Assembly: GCF_010669285.1 (NCBI RefSeq)
Contig: NZ_CP048711.1
Location: 1,488,001-1,552,000 of the forward strand
Reading direction: 5' to 3'
DNA length: 64,000 bases
DNA from: Kineobactrum salinum
Lineage (GTDB): Bacteria > Pseudomonadota > Gammaproteobacteria > Pseudomonadales > Halieaceae
Each line of letters begins with the position of its first letter. The first letter of the stretch is position 1. The notes below the pieces were generated by a model that searched no databases, had not been told where the DNA came from, and worked only from the letters and a program-made list of their open reading frames with translations. Of this stretch, positions 53,787 to 62,971 are shown piece by piece. The position numbers and the translations under genes are program-made.

Positions 53787-54971
53787 TTACTCTCCTTGCC
53801 CCCGCCCCGGACCATCGCTCAGCAAATCGATTTCGGTGTCATTGCGCTTTTCCCGGTCGATCTCTTCCTCGATATGGTTTTCTTTCGCAACATCCGCCGC
53901 TTGATCGATAGGCGGTGACTCTCCCCGCCTGCCCGTTCGCGCCGGCTCAGCGTGCCCGGTCAGCACCGCCTGGCCCTCGCCCTTGATTCGTATCCGGTAG
54001 ATCGGCTCTGGCATCTCCAGGCCCGCCGCGTCAAAGGCTTCCTTGATATTCCTGATAGCCTCGCTTTTCACTTTACCGAAATCATAGAAGTTCTGGTCGG
54101 TCCAGGCGCTCATACCCAGAATGATGGTCGACTCACCCAGCGTTTTCACCAGACAGTTCTCAGCTGGTTCCGGGATGACACCCGGCGTGGCCCGCAGCGT
54201 CGTTCGGGCCAAATCGATCGCGGCGCGAATGTCCACCGCGGTATCGATGCCAACCTCAAAAGTGAAGGCGCGCCGGGAATTGCGGCTGTAGTTCAGAATA
54301 TTGCCTTTGTAGACTGTCGCATTGGGGATCCGGATATGATTGCCATCGAGCGTCATCAAAATGGTTTCGCGGGAGGTCAGCTTCACTACCTTGCCTTCAT
54401 TGCCCTCTATGACGATGTGATCCCTGGGCTGAAAGGGCTGGCGGATGCTCAGCAATATGCTGGCAATGAAATTTTCCACCGTATCGCGGATCGCGAAGCC
54501 GATGGCGAGCCCAAAAATGCCCGCCGCACCCAGAATGGTGCCCAACAATGCGCTGGCGTCCAGCACTTCCAGTGCGAGAATGAAGGCCGCCAATAACAGG
54601 ACAGTCGTCGTCAGTCGCTTCAGAAGGGCCTGCAGAAAGACATTTTTCGTCAATCTGCGGTAGGGCGCATTCCAGCGGGTAATGGTCCAGGACAGCAGCC
54701 AGAATACGAGCACAATGGCCACCGCCACCAGCACAAGTGGCAGGCTGCTGACCAGGCCCAGCAAGCGGGCATGCAGATTGGCCCACACCCCTTCCAGCCG
54801 CTCATTCACATCATCGCTGATGAGCAACTCACTATTCTCCCGGTCCACACCCTCCATCAACGCTGCCGACTCCTGCTCCTGGGTAGCTTCAGAGTCTGCC
54901 GTTTCCGGCTGGGCGAAGGCTTGGCCCATCAGCAAGATCAGCAGCAGGAAAATTCTATAGATGAGAGTCAT
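53787..54971 (-). CDS. MscS-family mechanosensitive channel
   Basis: About 394 aa from ATG 54971 (GAAGG upstream). A signal-like first segment ends AFAQPE. Helices LVSSLPLVLVAVAIVLVFWL, a VLLLAAFILALEVL segment and the pore helix ALLGTILGAAGIFGLAIGFA follow, then the MscS beta domain (FQPRDHIVIEGNEGKVVKLT). The acidic C-terminal tail is an extension. It protects against hypo-osmotic shock at the inner membrane. It is in the same direction as the MipA and GDPD genes. Confidence 0.92.
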   Translation of the reverse strand: MTLIYRIFLLLILLMGQAFAQPETADSEATQEQESAALMEGVDRENSELLISDDVNERLEGVWANLHARLLGLVSSLPLVLVAVAIVLVFWLLSWTITRWNAPYRRLTKNVFLQALLKRLTTTVLLLAAFILALEVLDASALLGTILGAAGIFGLAIGFAIRDTVENFIASILLSIRQPFQPRDHIVIEGNEGKVVKLTSRETILMTLDGNHIRIPNATVYKGNILNYSRNSRRAFTFEVGIDTAVDIRAAIDLARTTLRATPGVIPEPAENCLVKTLGESTIILGMSAWTDQNFYDFGKVKSEAIRNIKEAFDAAGLEMPEPIYRIRIKGEGQAVLTGHAEPARTGRRGESPPIDQAADVAKENHIEEEIDREKRNDTEIDLLSDGPGRGQGE

Positions 54972-55011
54972 GGCGGTACCTTCTGCGTTGTTTAACACGT
55001 CGCCGCGGCGA

Positions 55012-55761
55012 TCAGCCCAAATCGATGCTGTACACACCGCTGAGTGCCGCGTGGTCCGACAAACTGCGCCAGGGCCCGTGCGCAAGGCAGGCACAAGCGC
55101 GCGGCTTGAGCCCGCGGGAATAGATCCGGTCCATCGGCAGCACCGGCAGCCACACCGGAAATGTCCTGGCATGTCGCCCCGTGAGAACGCTGAATAGCTC
55201 GCGCACTTCCAGATCTGCCTCGAAATGACGCTCGGCACGGGTTTTCCAGTCATTGAAGTCACCGGCAATCAACAAGGGCTCATCGTGCGGCACGTGACTT
55301 TCGATCCGCTCGATCAGGGTGTCCAGCTGCCGGCTGCGCTCGGCCTGAAACAGGCCCATGTGGACGCACAATGCATGCAACGGACGTCCGCCCGGCAATT
55401 CGACGATGCCGTGCAGAATGCTGCGACTGGCCAGGCGATGATTGGAAATATCGATATTTTCCCAGAACTGGAAGGGATACTTGCTCAGAATGGCATTGCC
55501 GTGATCCCCTTTGCGGTAGATGGCGTTCTTGCCGTAGGCGTAGTGGGGCCACAGGCGGTCAGCGAGATACTCGAAGTGGGGGATGTCGGGAAAGTCCCCT
55601 AGCTTCCTGCGATAGCGCCGGGTGGAGCCGTGGATCTCCTGCAGAAAAACGAGATCTGCATGCTCATCTTCCAGCAGCTCCCGGATCCGGGCCAGCACAA
55701 AGCGCTGATTGCCGGCGGTAAAGCCCTTGTGGATGTTGTAGGTGAGAACTTTGATATCCAT
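55012..55761 (-). CDS. Endonuclease/exonuclease/phosphatase family protein
   Basis: About 249 aa from ATG 55761 (MDIKVLTYNIHKGF). EEP-fold residues are all visible: Asn in NIHKG, Glu in LVFLQEIHG, the metal site in LLIAGDFNDW and the final His in LSDHAALSG. This group includes phosphodiesterases for DNA repair, sphingomyelin or phosphoinositides; with GDPD and MscS neighbours a phospholipid role is plausible. There is no signal peptide at this start, and the longer frame upstream lacks one too. Confidence 0.85.
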   Translation of the reverse strand: MDIKVLTYNIHKGFTAGNQRFVLARIRELLEDEHADLVFLQEIHGSTRRYRRKLGDFPDIPHFEYLADRLWPHYAYGKNAIYRKGDHGNAILSKYPFQFWENIDISNHRLASRSILHGIVELPGGRPLHALCVHMGLFQAERSRQLDTLIERIESHVPHDEPLLIAGDFNDWKTRAERHFEADLEVRELFSVLTGRHARTFPVWLPVLPMDRIYSRGLKPRACACLAHGPWRSLSDHAALSGVYSIDLG

Positions 55762-56329
55762 ACCAACTCTCGGCGCCAGGCGCCACGGTAACAGCCATCT
55801 GGCCAGTAAAATCCCGATGCGGACTGACTCTCCGCGATGCATCGGCCAGGCGCAGGCTCCCCCCACACACCACAGCTTGACTTCGATCACCGGCGCCGGT
55901 CAAGCAATCGCACCACCCCCGATATGTCCAGCCATTCGGCACCTTCACAATAAGACCCTAACTATTTGTTTAGATTAACTTTTCATCCTTATCACTGTGC
56001 AGATAGACAGTCCAGACTCTGCACCGCGGAGGATGATCGCCATGGACCGATTCCCTGTTCCCACGGCACACTGGGAGGCAGTGAGGACAACACAGTCCAG
56101 CAAATTTTCGCCACCCTCAGGAATCCGCAGCAACTGCACATTACACGCAGTATCTGAATAGCAACGCCGCCAGAATGCTGCCGATAATAGACAACAAGCC
56201 AGAACGCGAACACGGGCTGCGGGATGCGCCATGCAGCCGCGGGAGAGCGTCGTCACCCGACCGGCAAAGTACCCTGAATGATTCACTCGGGTCGAAATTT
56301 AAAACAACCGACCTTCGGAGACAAATAAC
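55762..56329. other. Divergent intergenic region before the monooxygenase gene
   Basis: About 570 bases. It must carry the leftward EEP promoter and the rightward monooxygenase promoter. The strip 55950-55985 is AT-rich. GGAG lies about ten bases before ATG 56330. I see no gene, RNA or strong hairpin in it; the open frames here are shadows. Confidence 0.4.
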
Positions 56330-57862
56330 ATGTCGATTAAAACCATATGTATCGTAGGCGCAGGATTCGGCGGGTTGAGCGCCGCAAGAGTCTTCAGCGC
56401 CATGGGATACGATACAACGGTCTATGAGAAGGAGGCAGACGTTGGGGGTGTCTGGTCGGCCTCCCGGCGCTATCCAGGGCTTACCACCCAGAACCCGCGT
56501 TCGACATATGCGCTTTCCGACTATCCCATGCCTTCTGATTACCCGGAGTGGCCCAATGGAGAGCAGGTGCAAGCCTATATGCATGCTTATGCCGTTCATT
56601 TCGGCTTCCTTGACCGTATTCACCTGAACGCGGAAGTCATCGATGCACGGTTCGACGAAAAAGACATGCGCTGGTCCATCACAGTGCGAACAACGAGTCC
56701 CGCGGGGGACGAACAGCTCACAACGGCGTACTTCGATTACCTGATCATAGCCAATGGCATTTTCTCCGTTCCCATGGTGCCGGACTACCCCGGGACAGAA
56801 GCATTCGAATCGCAGGGCGGACAGGTATTGCACACCAGCCAGTTCAATGACAAACAGACAGTCCATGGCAAACATGTTCTGGTTGTGGGCTACGGCAAGT
56901 CCTCCTGCGATGTCGCCAACGCAATCGCCGACTCGGCGGCATCGACAACGGTCGTCGCGCGCCATCTGATCTGGAAACTGCCGAAGTACTTGGCCCATGT
57001 GCTCAACTACAAGCACCTCTTTCTCACACGACTGAGCGAGGCGCTCTTTCGCTATATTCATCTGCGTGGCTTCGAGCGCTTCCTGCACGGTATCGGGAAT
57101 CCGCTGCGGCGCGCCATGCTCGGTTCCGTGGAATGGGTTATTGAGCGGCAATTACACCTCCGGCGGCTGGGTCTACATCCCGACAAACCCCTGGAAACCA
57201 TCGCCCGCTCAACCGTCAGCCTGGTTACCGATGGCTTCTACGAGAAGATAGAAGCAGGAGAGATCGGTATAAGGAAAAACTCGGAAATCACCCGGCTGGA
57301 GCCCGGCAAGGCCATTCTCGACAGCGGGGAAACACTTGCTGCTGACGTGGTGATCTGCGGCACTGGTTGGCGCCAGCTATGCCCATTCCTGGATGAGGCC
57401 ATCATGCAGAAGGTCACTGACAGCGAGGGCAACTTCCGGCTCTACCGCTCTGTACTTCCCATCGGTGTGCCACGATTGGCGTTCAATGGCTACAACTCGT
57501 CTTTCTTCAGTCAGCTGAACTGCGAAATTGCTGTCCTGTGGCTGGCCGATTACCTGAAAGGCGGCATCGAGCTGCCCTCAGTGGAAGCACAGAATGAATA
57601 TGCCGATCGCAAGCTCGCCTGGATGGAAGCCAGGACCGACGGCAAGCACTCCAAAGGCACCAATATCATTCCGTTCTCGATCCACCATATCGACGAACTT
57701 TTGGACGATATGAACGTAAATCTGGGCGTGCTGACACGGCTAAAGCAGTGGTTCCGCGCCCTGGATCCCGGTGACTATGCACACATACTGCCCCGCTTGC
57801 AGCAGAAGTATGCCAGGCAAAACGCCGCCCCCGTCGAGCTCGGTTATGAAAAAGGCATTTGA
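56330..57862 (+). CDS. Flavin-containing monooxygenase (class B, FMO/Baeyer-Villiger-like)
   Basis: 510 aa. The FAD loop is VGAGFGGLSAARVFSAMG and the GGVW-YPGL block follows. An FMO-type segment F(x)5GQVLHTSQF is near residue 170, and the NADPH loop is VVGYGKSSCDVANAI. VICGTGW replaces the usual FATGY. Together these mark a cytosolic NADPH- and O2-dependent oxygenase acting on N, S or ketone groups. The next gene starts before this one ends (17-base overlap), so the two are translationally linked. Confidence 0.87.
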   Translation: MSIKTICIVGAGFGGLSAARVFSAMGYDTTVYEKEADVGGVWSASRRYPGLTTQNPRSTYALSDYPMPSDYPEWPNGEQVQAYMHAYAVHFGFLDRIHLNAEVIDARFDEKDMRWSITVRTTSPAGDEQLTTAYFDYLIIANGIFSVPMVPDYPGTEAFESQGGQVLHTSQFNDKQTVHGKHVLVVGYGKSSCDVANAIADSAASTTVVARHLIWKLPKYLAHVLNYKHLFLTRLSEALFRYIHLRGFERFLHGIGNPLRRAMLGSVEWVIERQLHLRRLGLHPDKPLETIARSTVSLVTDGFYEKIEAGEIGIRKNSEITRLEPGKAILDSGETLAADVVICGTGWRQLCPFLDEAIMQKVTDSEGNFRLYRSVLPIGVPRLAFNGYNSSFFSQLNCEIAVLWLADYLKGGIELPSVEAQNEYADRKLAWMEARTDGKHSKGTNIIPFSIHHIDELLDDMNVNLGVLTRLKQWFRALDPGDYAHILPRLQQKYARQNAAPVELGYEKGI

Positions 57863-59456
57863 TTATATTGTCGTCGGCAGCGGGATAAACTCCCTCTGCT
57901 GCGCTGCGCTGCTGGCGAAGGCCGGCCATCGTGTTTGTGTACTCGAGCGCAACGACTACCTGGGTGGGTGCATCAAGACAGCGGAGATCACCGAGGAAGG
58001 ATTTCGGCATGATGTCCTGTCGGGCTGGCATCCCCTGTTCGTGACCTCGCCCAGCTATCAGGCGCTGGCAGCAGATCTGGCACGTCACGGGCTTGTATAC
58101 CTCAATTCTGAAAAGCCCACCGCGGTGGTCAACCCTGGCGGGGAAGCGCTGGTCCTCAGCACGTCCCGCGAGCGCAACACCGCCGTACTCAATGAACTGT
58201 GCGATGGTGACGGGGACAGATACGCACAGACCATGACCGCAATGGAGCGCGACGCCGAACTGACCTTCAGCTTGCTGACCAATGAACTGGTGAGTTTTGC
58301 GACGCTGCGGCTGCTGTGGCGCGAGTGGCGCTCGCGCGGATCAGCCGGGCTCAGCCAGTTTGCGGGCGAGGCGATGGCGTCGAGCAGAGACTGGCTGTGT
58401 CAGCATTTCAGATCCGATCTGGCCCGGTCATTGCTGGCACCCTGGATATTGCACACGGGACTGGGACCGGAAGCCAATTTCTCCGGCGCCATGAGCCGGG
58501 TCCTTGGCTTCAGCCTTGAATCTGCAGGTATGTCCGTGGTCAAGGGCGGCAGTGATAATCTGGTACACGCATTCCGTGGTCTAATTGAAGAGTATGGCGG
58601 TGAGCTGCATGTCAACACCGATGTTCAGCGCATAACGGTCGAGGACCGCCGGGCGCGGGGCGTCGAGTGCCTGCAGGGGCACCGGGATACCCAGGGCCGC
58701 CAGAGCATCCAAATAGAGGCCAAAAGGGCTGTGATCTGCAACGTCACTCCGCAGCAGTTGTATCTTTCATTGCTGGAGCCCGACTGGGTACCAGAAACAG
58801 TGCGGGAACAGGCGGCTAACTTTCGCTTCGGCAATGCCTGCATGCAGATTCATCTGGCGCTGGATCAGCTGCCCCAGTGGCGCGACCCCCAACTGGACGA
58901 TGTGGCGATGGTGCACCTGAGTGGCGGGCTCGATGCAGTTTCCCTGGCCGTAGCCCAGGCCCAGTGCGGTCTGCTACCGGCGGAGCCGACGATTGTCGTG
59001 GCCCAGCCCACGGCACTGGACCCCTCGCGGGCGCCCGAGGGCAAGGCCATTCTCTGGATCCAGTTGCAGGAACTCCCTTCGACGATACGCGGAGATGCCG
59101 CCGGACAGATTGAGGCGCCGGGGGACGGACAATGGACGCAGGAGATCGCGGAGCGCTACGCAGACAGAATCATCGCGCGTATCGGCCAGCATATCCCTGG
59201 ACTTGAAGGGAGCATACGCTGCCGGGTTGTGCTGTCACCGAAGGATCTGGAAAGCATCAATGTCAACCTGGTCGGTGGGGATCCCTATTCAGGGCACTGC
59301 GGGATGCAACAGTTTCTCCTCTGGCGGCCACTGAAGGCACTGAAAAATCACGAGACGCCGGTGCGGAACCTGTATCACATCGGTGCTTCTACTCACCCCG
59401 GTCCAGGCCTGGCGGGAAATTCAGGCTATATGGTTGCCCGTGGGCTGTTGTCTTGA
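57846..59456 (+). CDS. Phytoene-desaturase-like FAD-dependent oxidoreductase
   Basis: About 536 aa from ATG 57846. The frame to 57771 lies inside the monooxygenase gene. FAD loop DYIVVGSGINSLCCAALLAK with ERNDYLGG is followed by FRHDVLSGWHPLF, a substrate domain, and the C-terminal FAD contact YHIGASTHPGPGLAGNSGY. The group removes hydrogens from carotenoid-like or other long hydrophobic substrates. No crtB or crtE is nearby, so carotenoid synthesis is not indicated. The operon with a monooxygenase and an SDR suggests degradation or modification of a terpenoid- or steroid-like compound (inference). Confidence 0.86.
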   Translation: MKKAFDYIVVGSGINSLCCAALLAKAGHRVCVLERNDYLGGCIKTAEITEEGFRHDVLSGWHPLFVTSPSYQALAADLARHGLVYLNSEKPTAVVNPGGEALVLSTSRERNTAVLNELCDGDGDRYAQTMTAMERDAELTFSLLTNELVSFATLRLLWREWRSRGSAGLSQFAGEAMASSRDWLCQHFRSDLARSLLAPWILHTGLGPEANFSGAMSRVLGFSLESAGMSVVKGGSDNLVHAFRGLIEEYGGELHVNTDVQRITVEDRRARGVECLQGHRDTQGRQSIQIEAKRAVICNVTPQQLYLSLLEPDWVPETVREQAANFRFGNACMQIHLALDQLPQWRDPQLDDVAMVHLSGGLDAVSLAVAQAQCGLLPAEPTIVVAQPTALDPSRAPEGKAILWIQLQELPSTIRGDAAGQIEAPGDGQWTQEIAERYADRIIARIGQHIPGLEGSIRCRVVLSPKDLESINVNLVGGDPYSGHCGMQQFLLWRPLKALKNHETPVRNLYHIGASTHPGPGLAGNSGYMVARGLLS

Positions 59457-59577
59457 GGAGATAAATCGTTTCAACTTGACACGGAGGACGAATCAGGACT
59501 TTGCGGATTTTGGACCGACGGCCGAGCAAGAGCCTGGCTGAGCAGCGTTTGACTGAATACTTATCGGGAGAGGCAAT

Positions 59578-60381
59578 ATGGCAAAGCTAAACAACAAAGT
59601 GGCGATTATCACCGGCGGCGCTGCATCCATCGGCAAGGCGATAGCAAGCAGGCTGCACGCCGATGGTGCCAGCGTTGTGATCGCGGCACGCAGTGTGGAC
59701 AAGGGCGAAGCCCTGGCCGCACAGCTGGGAGAGAGAGCCCTCTACGTGGAAACGGACATTACCCAGGACGACGATTTGCGCCGCCTGGTGACAAGGACCA
59801 TAGACCACTTCGGGGCCCTGCATATCCTGGTTAACAACGCCTGTGTCTACGGTGACGATGGTGCGGCAACAACCCGGGAAACCTGGCTTTCCACACTCAA
59901 TACCAACGCGGTGTCCGCCGCGATACTGGGAGAGATCGCGGTTGAGCACCTCGCCGCCGCAGGCGGCAATATCGTGAACATCGGTTCCATCTCCGGGCAG
60001 TTTCCCCATATCGGGCGCTGGGCCTATCCCATCTCAAAGGCGACCCTGCGCCATCTGTCCCGGACGCAGGCCGTGGAATACGCGGCGCGCGGCGTACGGG
60101 TAAACTCGGTGACAATCGGACACTGCTGGTCGGACCCATTCGAAGGCCTGACCGGGAACAACCGTGCCCACGCCGACAAGGTTTCCACGCCCTACAACCT
60201 GATGGGCCGGGTCTCGGATGCAGCGGAAGTCGCCGCCGTGGTCGCTTTCGTTGCCTCGGACGAAGCGTCCTACATGACAGGAGGAGAGGTTCCCGTGGAC
60301 GGCGGCTACGGCGCCATGGGGCCGGAGCAGCACTACCCGGTCATGCCACTGCTGATGGAGGGGAACAGCAGTCAGCGGTAG
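59578..60381 (+). CDS. Short-chain dehydrogenase/reductase
   Basis: 267 aa. The cofactor loop is AIITGGAASIGKAIAS. The NNAG motif appears as NNAC, and IVNIGSISGQF is followed by Tyr/Lys in WAYPISKATLR. The C-terminus YMTGGEVPVDGGYGAMG is standard. GGGAGAGG lies just upstream of the ATG. It is 121 bases after the desaturase-like gene in the same direction and probably oxidises or reduces an intermediate of that pathway. Confidence 0.9.
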   Translation: MAKLNNKVAIITGGAASIGKAIASRLHADGASVVIAARSVDKGEALAAQLGERALYVETDITQDDDLRRLVTRTIDHFGALHILVNNACVYGDDGAATTRETWLSTLNTNAVSAAILGEIAVEHLAAAGGNIVNIGSISGQFPHIGRWAYPISKATLRHLSRTQAVEYAARGVRVNSVTIGHCWSDPFEGLTGNNRAHADKVSTPYNLMGRVSDAAEVAAVVAFVASDEASYMTGGEVPVDGGYGAMGPEQHYPVMPLLMEGNSSQR

Positions 60382-60390
60382 CGAAGCGGA

Positions 60391-61494
60391 ATGGGGGCCA
60401 TTGCGGCACAAGCATTTTGTTTGAAACAATTGGTATTTTGTGATACCACTGCGAACCCAGCGACGGATGAAAAAGGTACAGCAGTGGGAGAGATTGCAGA
60501 CCAGTCCCGGTTGATCCGAAGACCTCAATACAAGCTGTTTCAAACGTCTGATCTGGATGAAGCCCGGTCCCGGGTCAGCGAGGTGTATTGCAAACATCGG
60601 CTCAGCTCGCGGACCGGGCAGCTGGACGCCTGCCACTACCACATGCCCTTCAATGGCATCAGCTTCAACTACATGCAGTACGGTACGGAGAGCCGTATAG
60701 AGCCAGAGTCGGGTTACCTGAGGGATTTCTATCTCATCCAGCTGCCGCTGAAGGGATGGGCCCATATTGAGAGCGGCGGCCAGGTGGTGGAATCCGACCC
60801 CGCCCGGGCATCGGTCATCAACCCCTCAGTTTTTACCAAAATGCTTTGGAGTCAGGACTGCCGCCAGTTCCTGGTGCAGATTACGAAGGAGAGACTGGAG
60901 AGAATCACCGCCTCCTGCCTCGGCATGCCCATACAGGGGGCCCTGGTATTCGATTCAGTCATGGACAATGGCAACGCCCAACATGCATCCTGGTGGCGGC
61001 ACCTGTTCTCGTTCATCTGCGAGTACAGCCAGGAGTGCAGTTTCTACCGCAATAGCGAAATCCTGGAAACCGAGCTGGACAATATCATCAAGGCACTGCT
61101 CTATTCCCTGAACCACAATTATACCGCCCCGCTGCTGAACGACACACAGAAAGTGCGGCCACGCCACGTCAGGCTGGCGATGGATTACATCCACGACCAT
61201 ATCTCGGAAAAGCTGTCCATGGACACGCTGGTAGAGCTCACAGGCGTCAGCGAGCGCCGCCTGTACGAGGGGTTCAGGCGCTTCCAGAACATCTCCCCCA
61301 TGCGCTATGTACAACAAACGCGGCTGAAAGCCGTGCGCAGAGCACTGCAAACCTGCAGCGACAGCAGCGTCACGCAAATAGCCACCGAATACGGCTTTAC
61401 CCAACTTGGGCGCTTCGCCGCTCTATACCGTCAGGTGTACGGCGAATTGCCGTCTGAAACCGGTGCGCGCAGGGGGTGCGCAAAACCGGATTAG
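60391..61494 (+). CDS. AraC-family transcriptional regulator
   Basis: 367 aa. The N-terminal AraC-binding-2 type domain includes HMPFNGISFNYMQYG and VINPSVFTKMLWSQDC. The C-terminal HTH pair is LSMDTLVELTGVSERRLYEG and VTQIATEYGFTQLGRFAALY. A GTG about 30 codons in (60484), with AAAGG upstream, is an alternative start. It follows the SDR gene by nine bases and is presumably the local regulator. Its overall layout matches the regulator at 8841-9830. Confidence 0.88.
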   Translation: MGAIAAQAFCLKQLVFCDTTANPATDEKGTAVGEIADQSRLIRRPQYKLFQTSDLDEARSRVSEVYCKHRLSSRTGQLDACHYHMPFNGISFNYMQYGTESRIEPESGYLRDFYLIQLPLKGWAHIESGGQVVESDPARASVINPSVFTKMLWSQDCRQFLVQITKERLERITASCLGMPIQGALVFDSVMDNGNAQHASWWRHLFSFICEYSQECSFYRNSEILETELDNIIKALLYSLNHNYTAPLLNDTQKVRPRHVRLAMDYIHDHISEKLSMDTLVELTGVSERRLYEGFRRFQNISPMRYVQQTRLKAVRRALQTCSDSSVTQIATEYGFTQLGRFAALYRQVYGELPSETGARRGCAKPD

Positions 61495-61527
61495 TCGACC
61501 TGAAAGACAAACAGTTCTAGGGCCTGT

Positions 61528-62880
61528 TCACACTATCAACATGGCCCCTTGCATTGCAGGTTTGCTCCAGAAGCCGGCGGCCCGGGCGATTACAAGAAGC
61601 GCGGCACAGGCCATCAGAAAAGCCGACCCGGTAGTGACTGCCCCGTAGGAACTTACCAACAAAGGCAGAACAGACGTCAGCAAACCACCACCTACAAACG
61701 GACTGATAAAAGGCGCGCGCATTGCATATGCCTTGGCCGCGTCAGATTTCATATCAGGATCGACAGTGCGTAGCAGCATCAATCCAACCGCTGTTACACC
61801 GGCAAGTACCCCGAAGTTGACAATCGAATGCTCAAACCATTGTGTCCTGAATATACGGGGCCCCAGATAATAAAAATGAAACAGCAATGTTGCAAGAGAG
61901 ACGGCTGATATCAGCAAAAGGGGCAATGCGTAGGCAATAACGACAGGGACTTCGATTGTGGCGATGGCTGAAACGATCAATAGTTCCAGCGCAAGGCCCT
62001 GGATGAGATTCAGCGTTCCGCGATCAATAGCTTCGGCATATCGGGTTCCGGCAAGCAGTTTCTGTACGAGCAAACCGCCGATCATAGCCATTGGGAACAA
62101 CGGTAAATTGAGTCCGGTTGCTCTTTCCAGCAAGTACAGTAGAACCATACCCACCATTATCGCCAGCGCAATCAACCCGAAATGAAACGCCAGCGGTTCG
62201 ACCACCTCCTTGTTGATTGTAACAAATGCTCCTGCGGGCTGCTCTTGCTTCGGTATTATGTCTGCACTGGTCTTTGACGCTATTTTATCTGTTGATTGTA
62301 GAGCGGACACATGGCCGTTTCTCACGCCAATGTTGATAATGACCATGCCGCAAACAATTCCCGCAAACAGTCCGATCGTTGCCGTTGTCAGGGCCAGGGC
62401 GCCTCCCTCACTCCAGCCAAGATCTGCGAACACTTCGCCCATTCCGGCAGCTGTGCCGTGGCCGCCAACAAAACCAATTTCAATAAGCGAGCCGAATATT
62501 CCATCAACGTTCCAGACTGGCATGATCACCAATCCAGTGATCAATAAGGGTATGGAAACCAGGAGGAAATCCCCGATGTAACCGAAAAGCAACTGTGGAG
62601 CCACCAAACCGGCTACGTCTTTCCCCTTGGGAAGCTGGATCCCCATCAACATCGGCGCAAAAACGATCGAAATAAGCGCTGGCGGTAATGACGCAAATGT
62701 CTCCTGCATCTCGTTGCTGAGAATTCCAAACCCGTATTGCCCCAAGGCCAGCCCGATACATCCGGTAATAAGAGACGCTGGTATAAAGTAGGTCTTGAAC
62801 AGGCGCACCCTGGTTCGAAGAACAACTCCCAGGAACAGCAGTACCCCCAGTACGCAAATGTGGATAAGTGGCGAACTCAT
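61528..62880 (-). CDS. GltS-type sodium:glutamate symporter family protein
   Basis: 450 aa with about ten membrane helices. Family marks are GVVLRTRVRLFKTYFIPASL near the N-terminus and GFVGGHGTAAGMGEVF, the re-entrant motif of GltS, plus the inverted second half with PFISPFVGGGLLTSVLPL. It probably takes up glutamate or a related acid with sodium. The base composition is visibly AT-richer than the genes to the left. It lies downstream of a TonB receptor on the same strand and may be cotranscribed with it. Confidence 0.85.
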   Translation of the reverse strand: MSSPLIHICVLGVLLFLGVVLRTRVRLFKTYFIPASLITGCIGLALGQYGFGILSNEMQETFASLPPALISIVFAPMLMGIQLPKGKDVAGLVAPQLLFGYIGDFLLVSIPLLITGLVIMPVWNVDGIFGSLIEIGFVGGHGTAAGMGEVFADLGWSEGGALALTTATIGLFAGIVCGMVIINIGVRNGHVSALQSTDKIASKTSADIIPKQEQPAGAFVTINKEVVEPLAFHFGLIALAIMVGMVLLYLLERATGLNLPLFPMAMIGGLLVQKLLAGTRYAEAIDRGTLNLIQGLALELLIVSAIATIEVPVVIAYALPLLLISAVSLATLLFHFYYLGPRIFRTQWFEHSIVNFGVLAGVTAVGLMLLRTVDPDMKSDAAKAYAMRAPFISPFVGGGLLTSVLPLLVSSYGAVTTGSAFLMACAALLVIARAAGFWSKPAMQGAMLIV

Positions 62881-62971
62881 GTCTTCAGTATCGTTCCTGG
62901 ATCATTCAGCTTCTAGGAATACAAGCAGTCCTTTGCTATTTAGCCCACGTCTCCAGGGCTATACAGGAATA

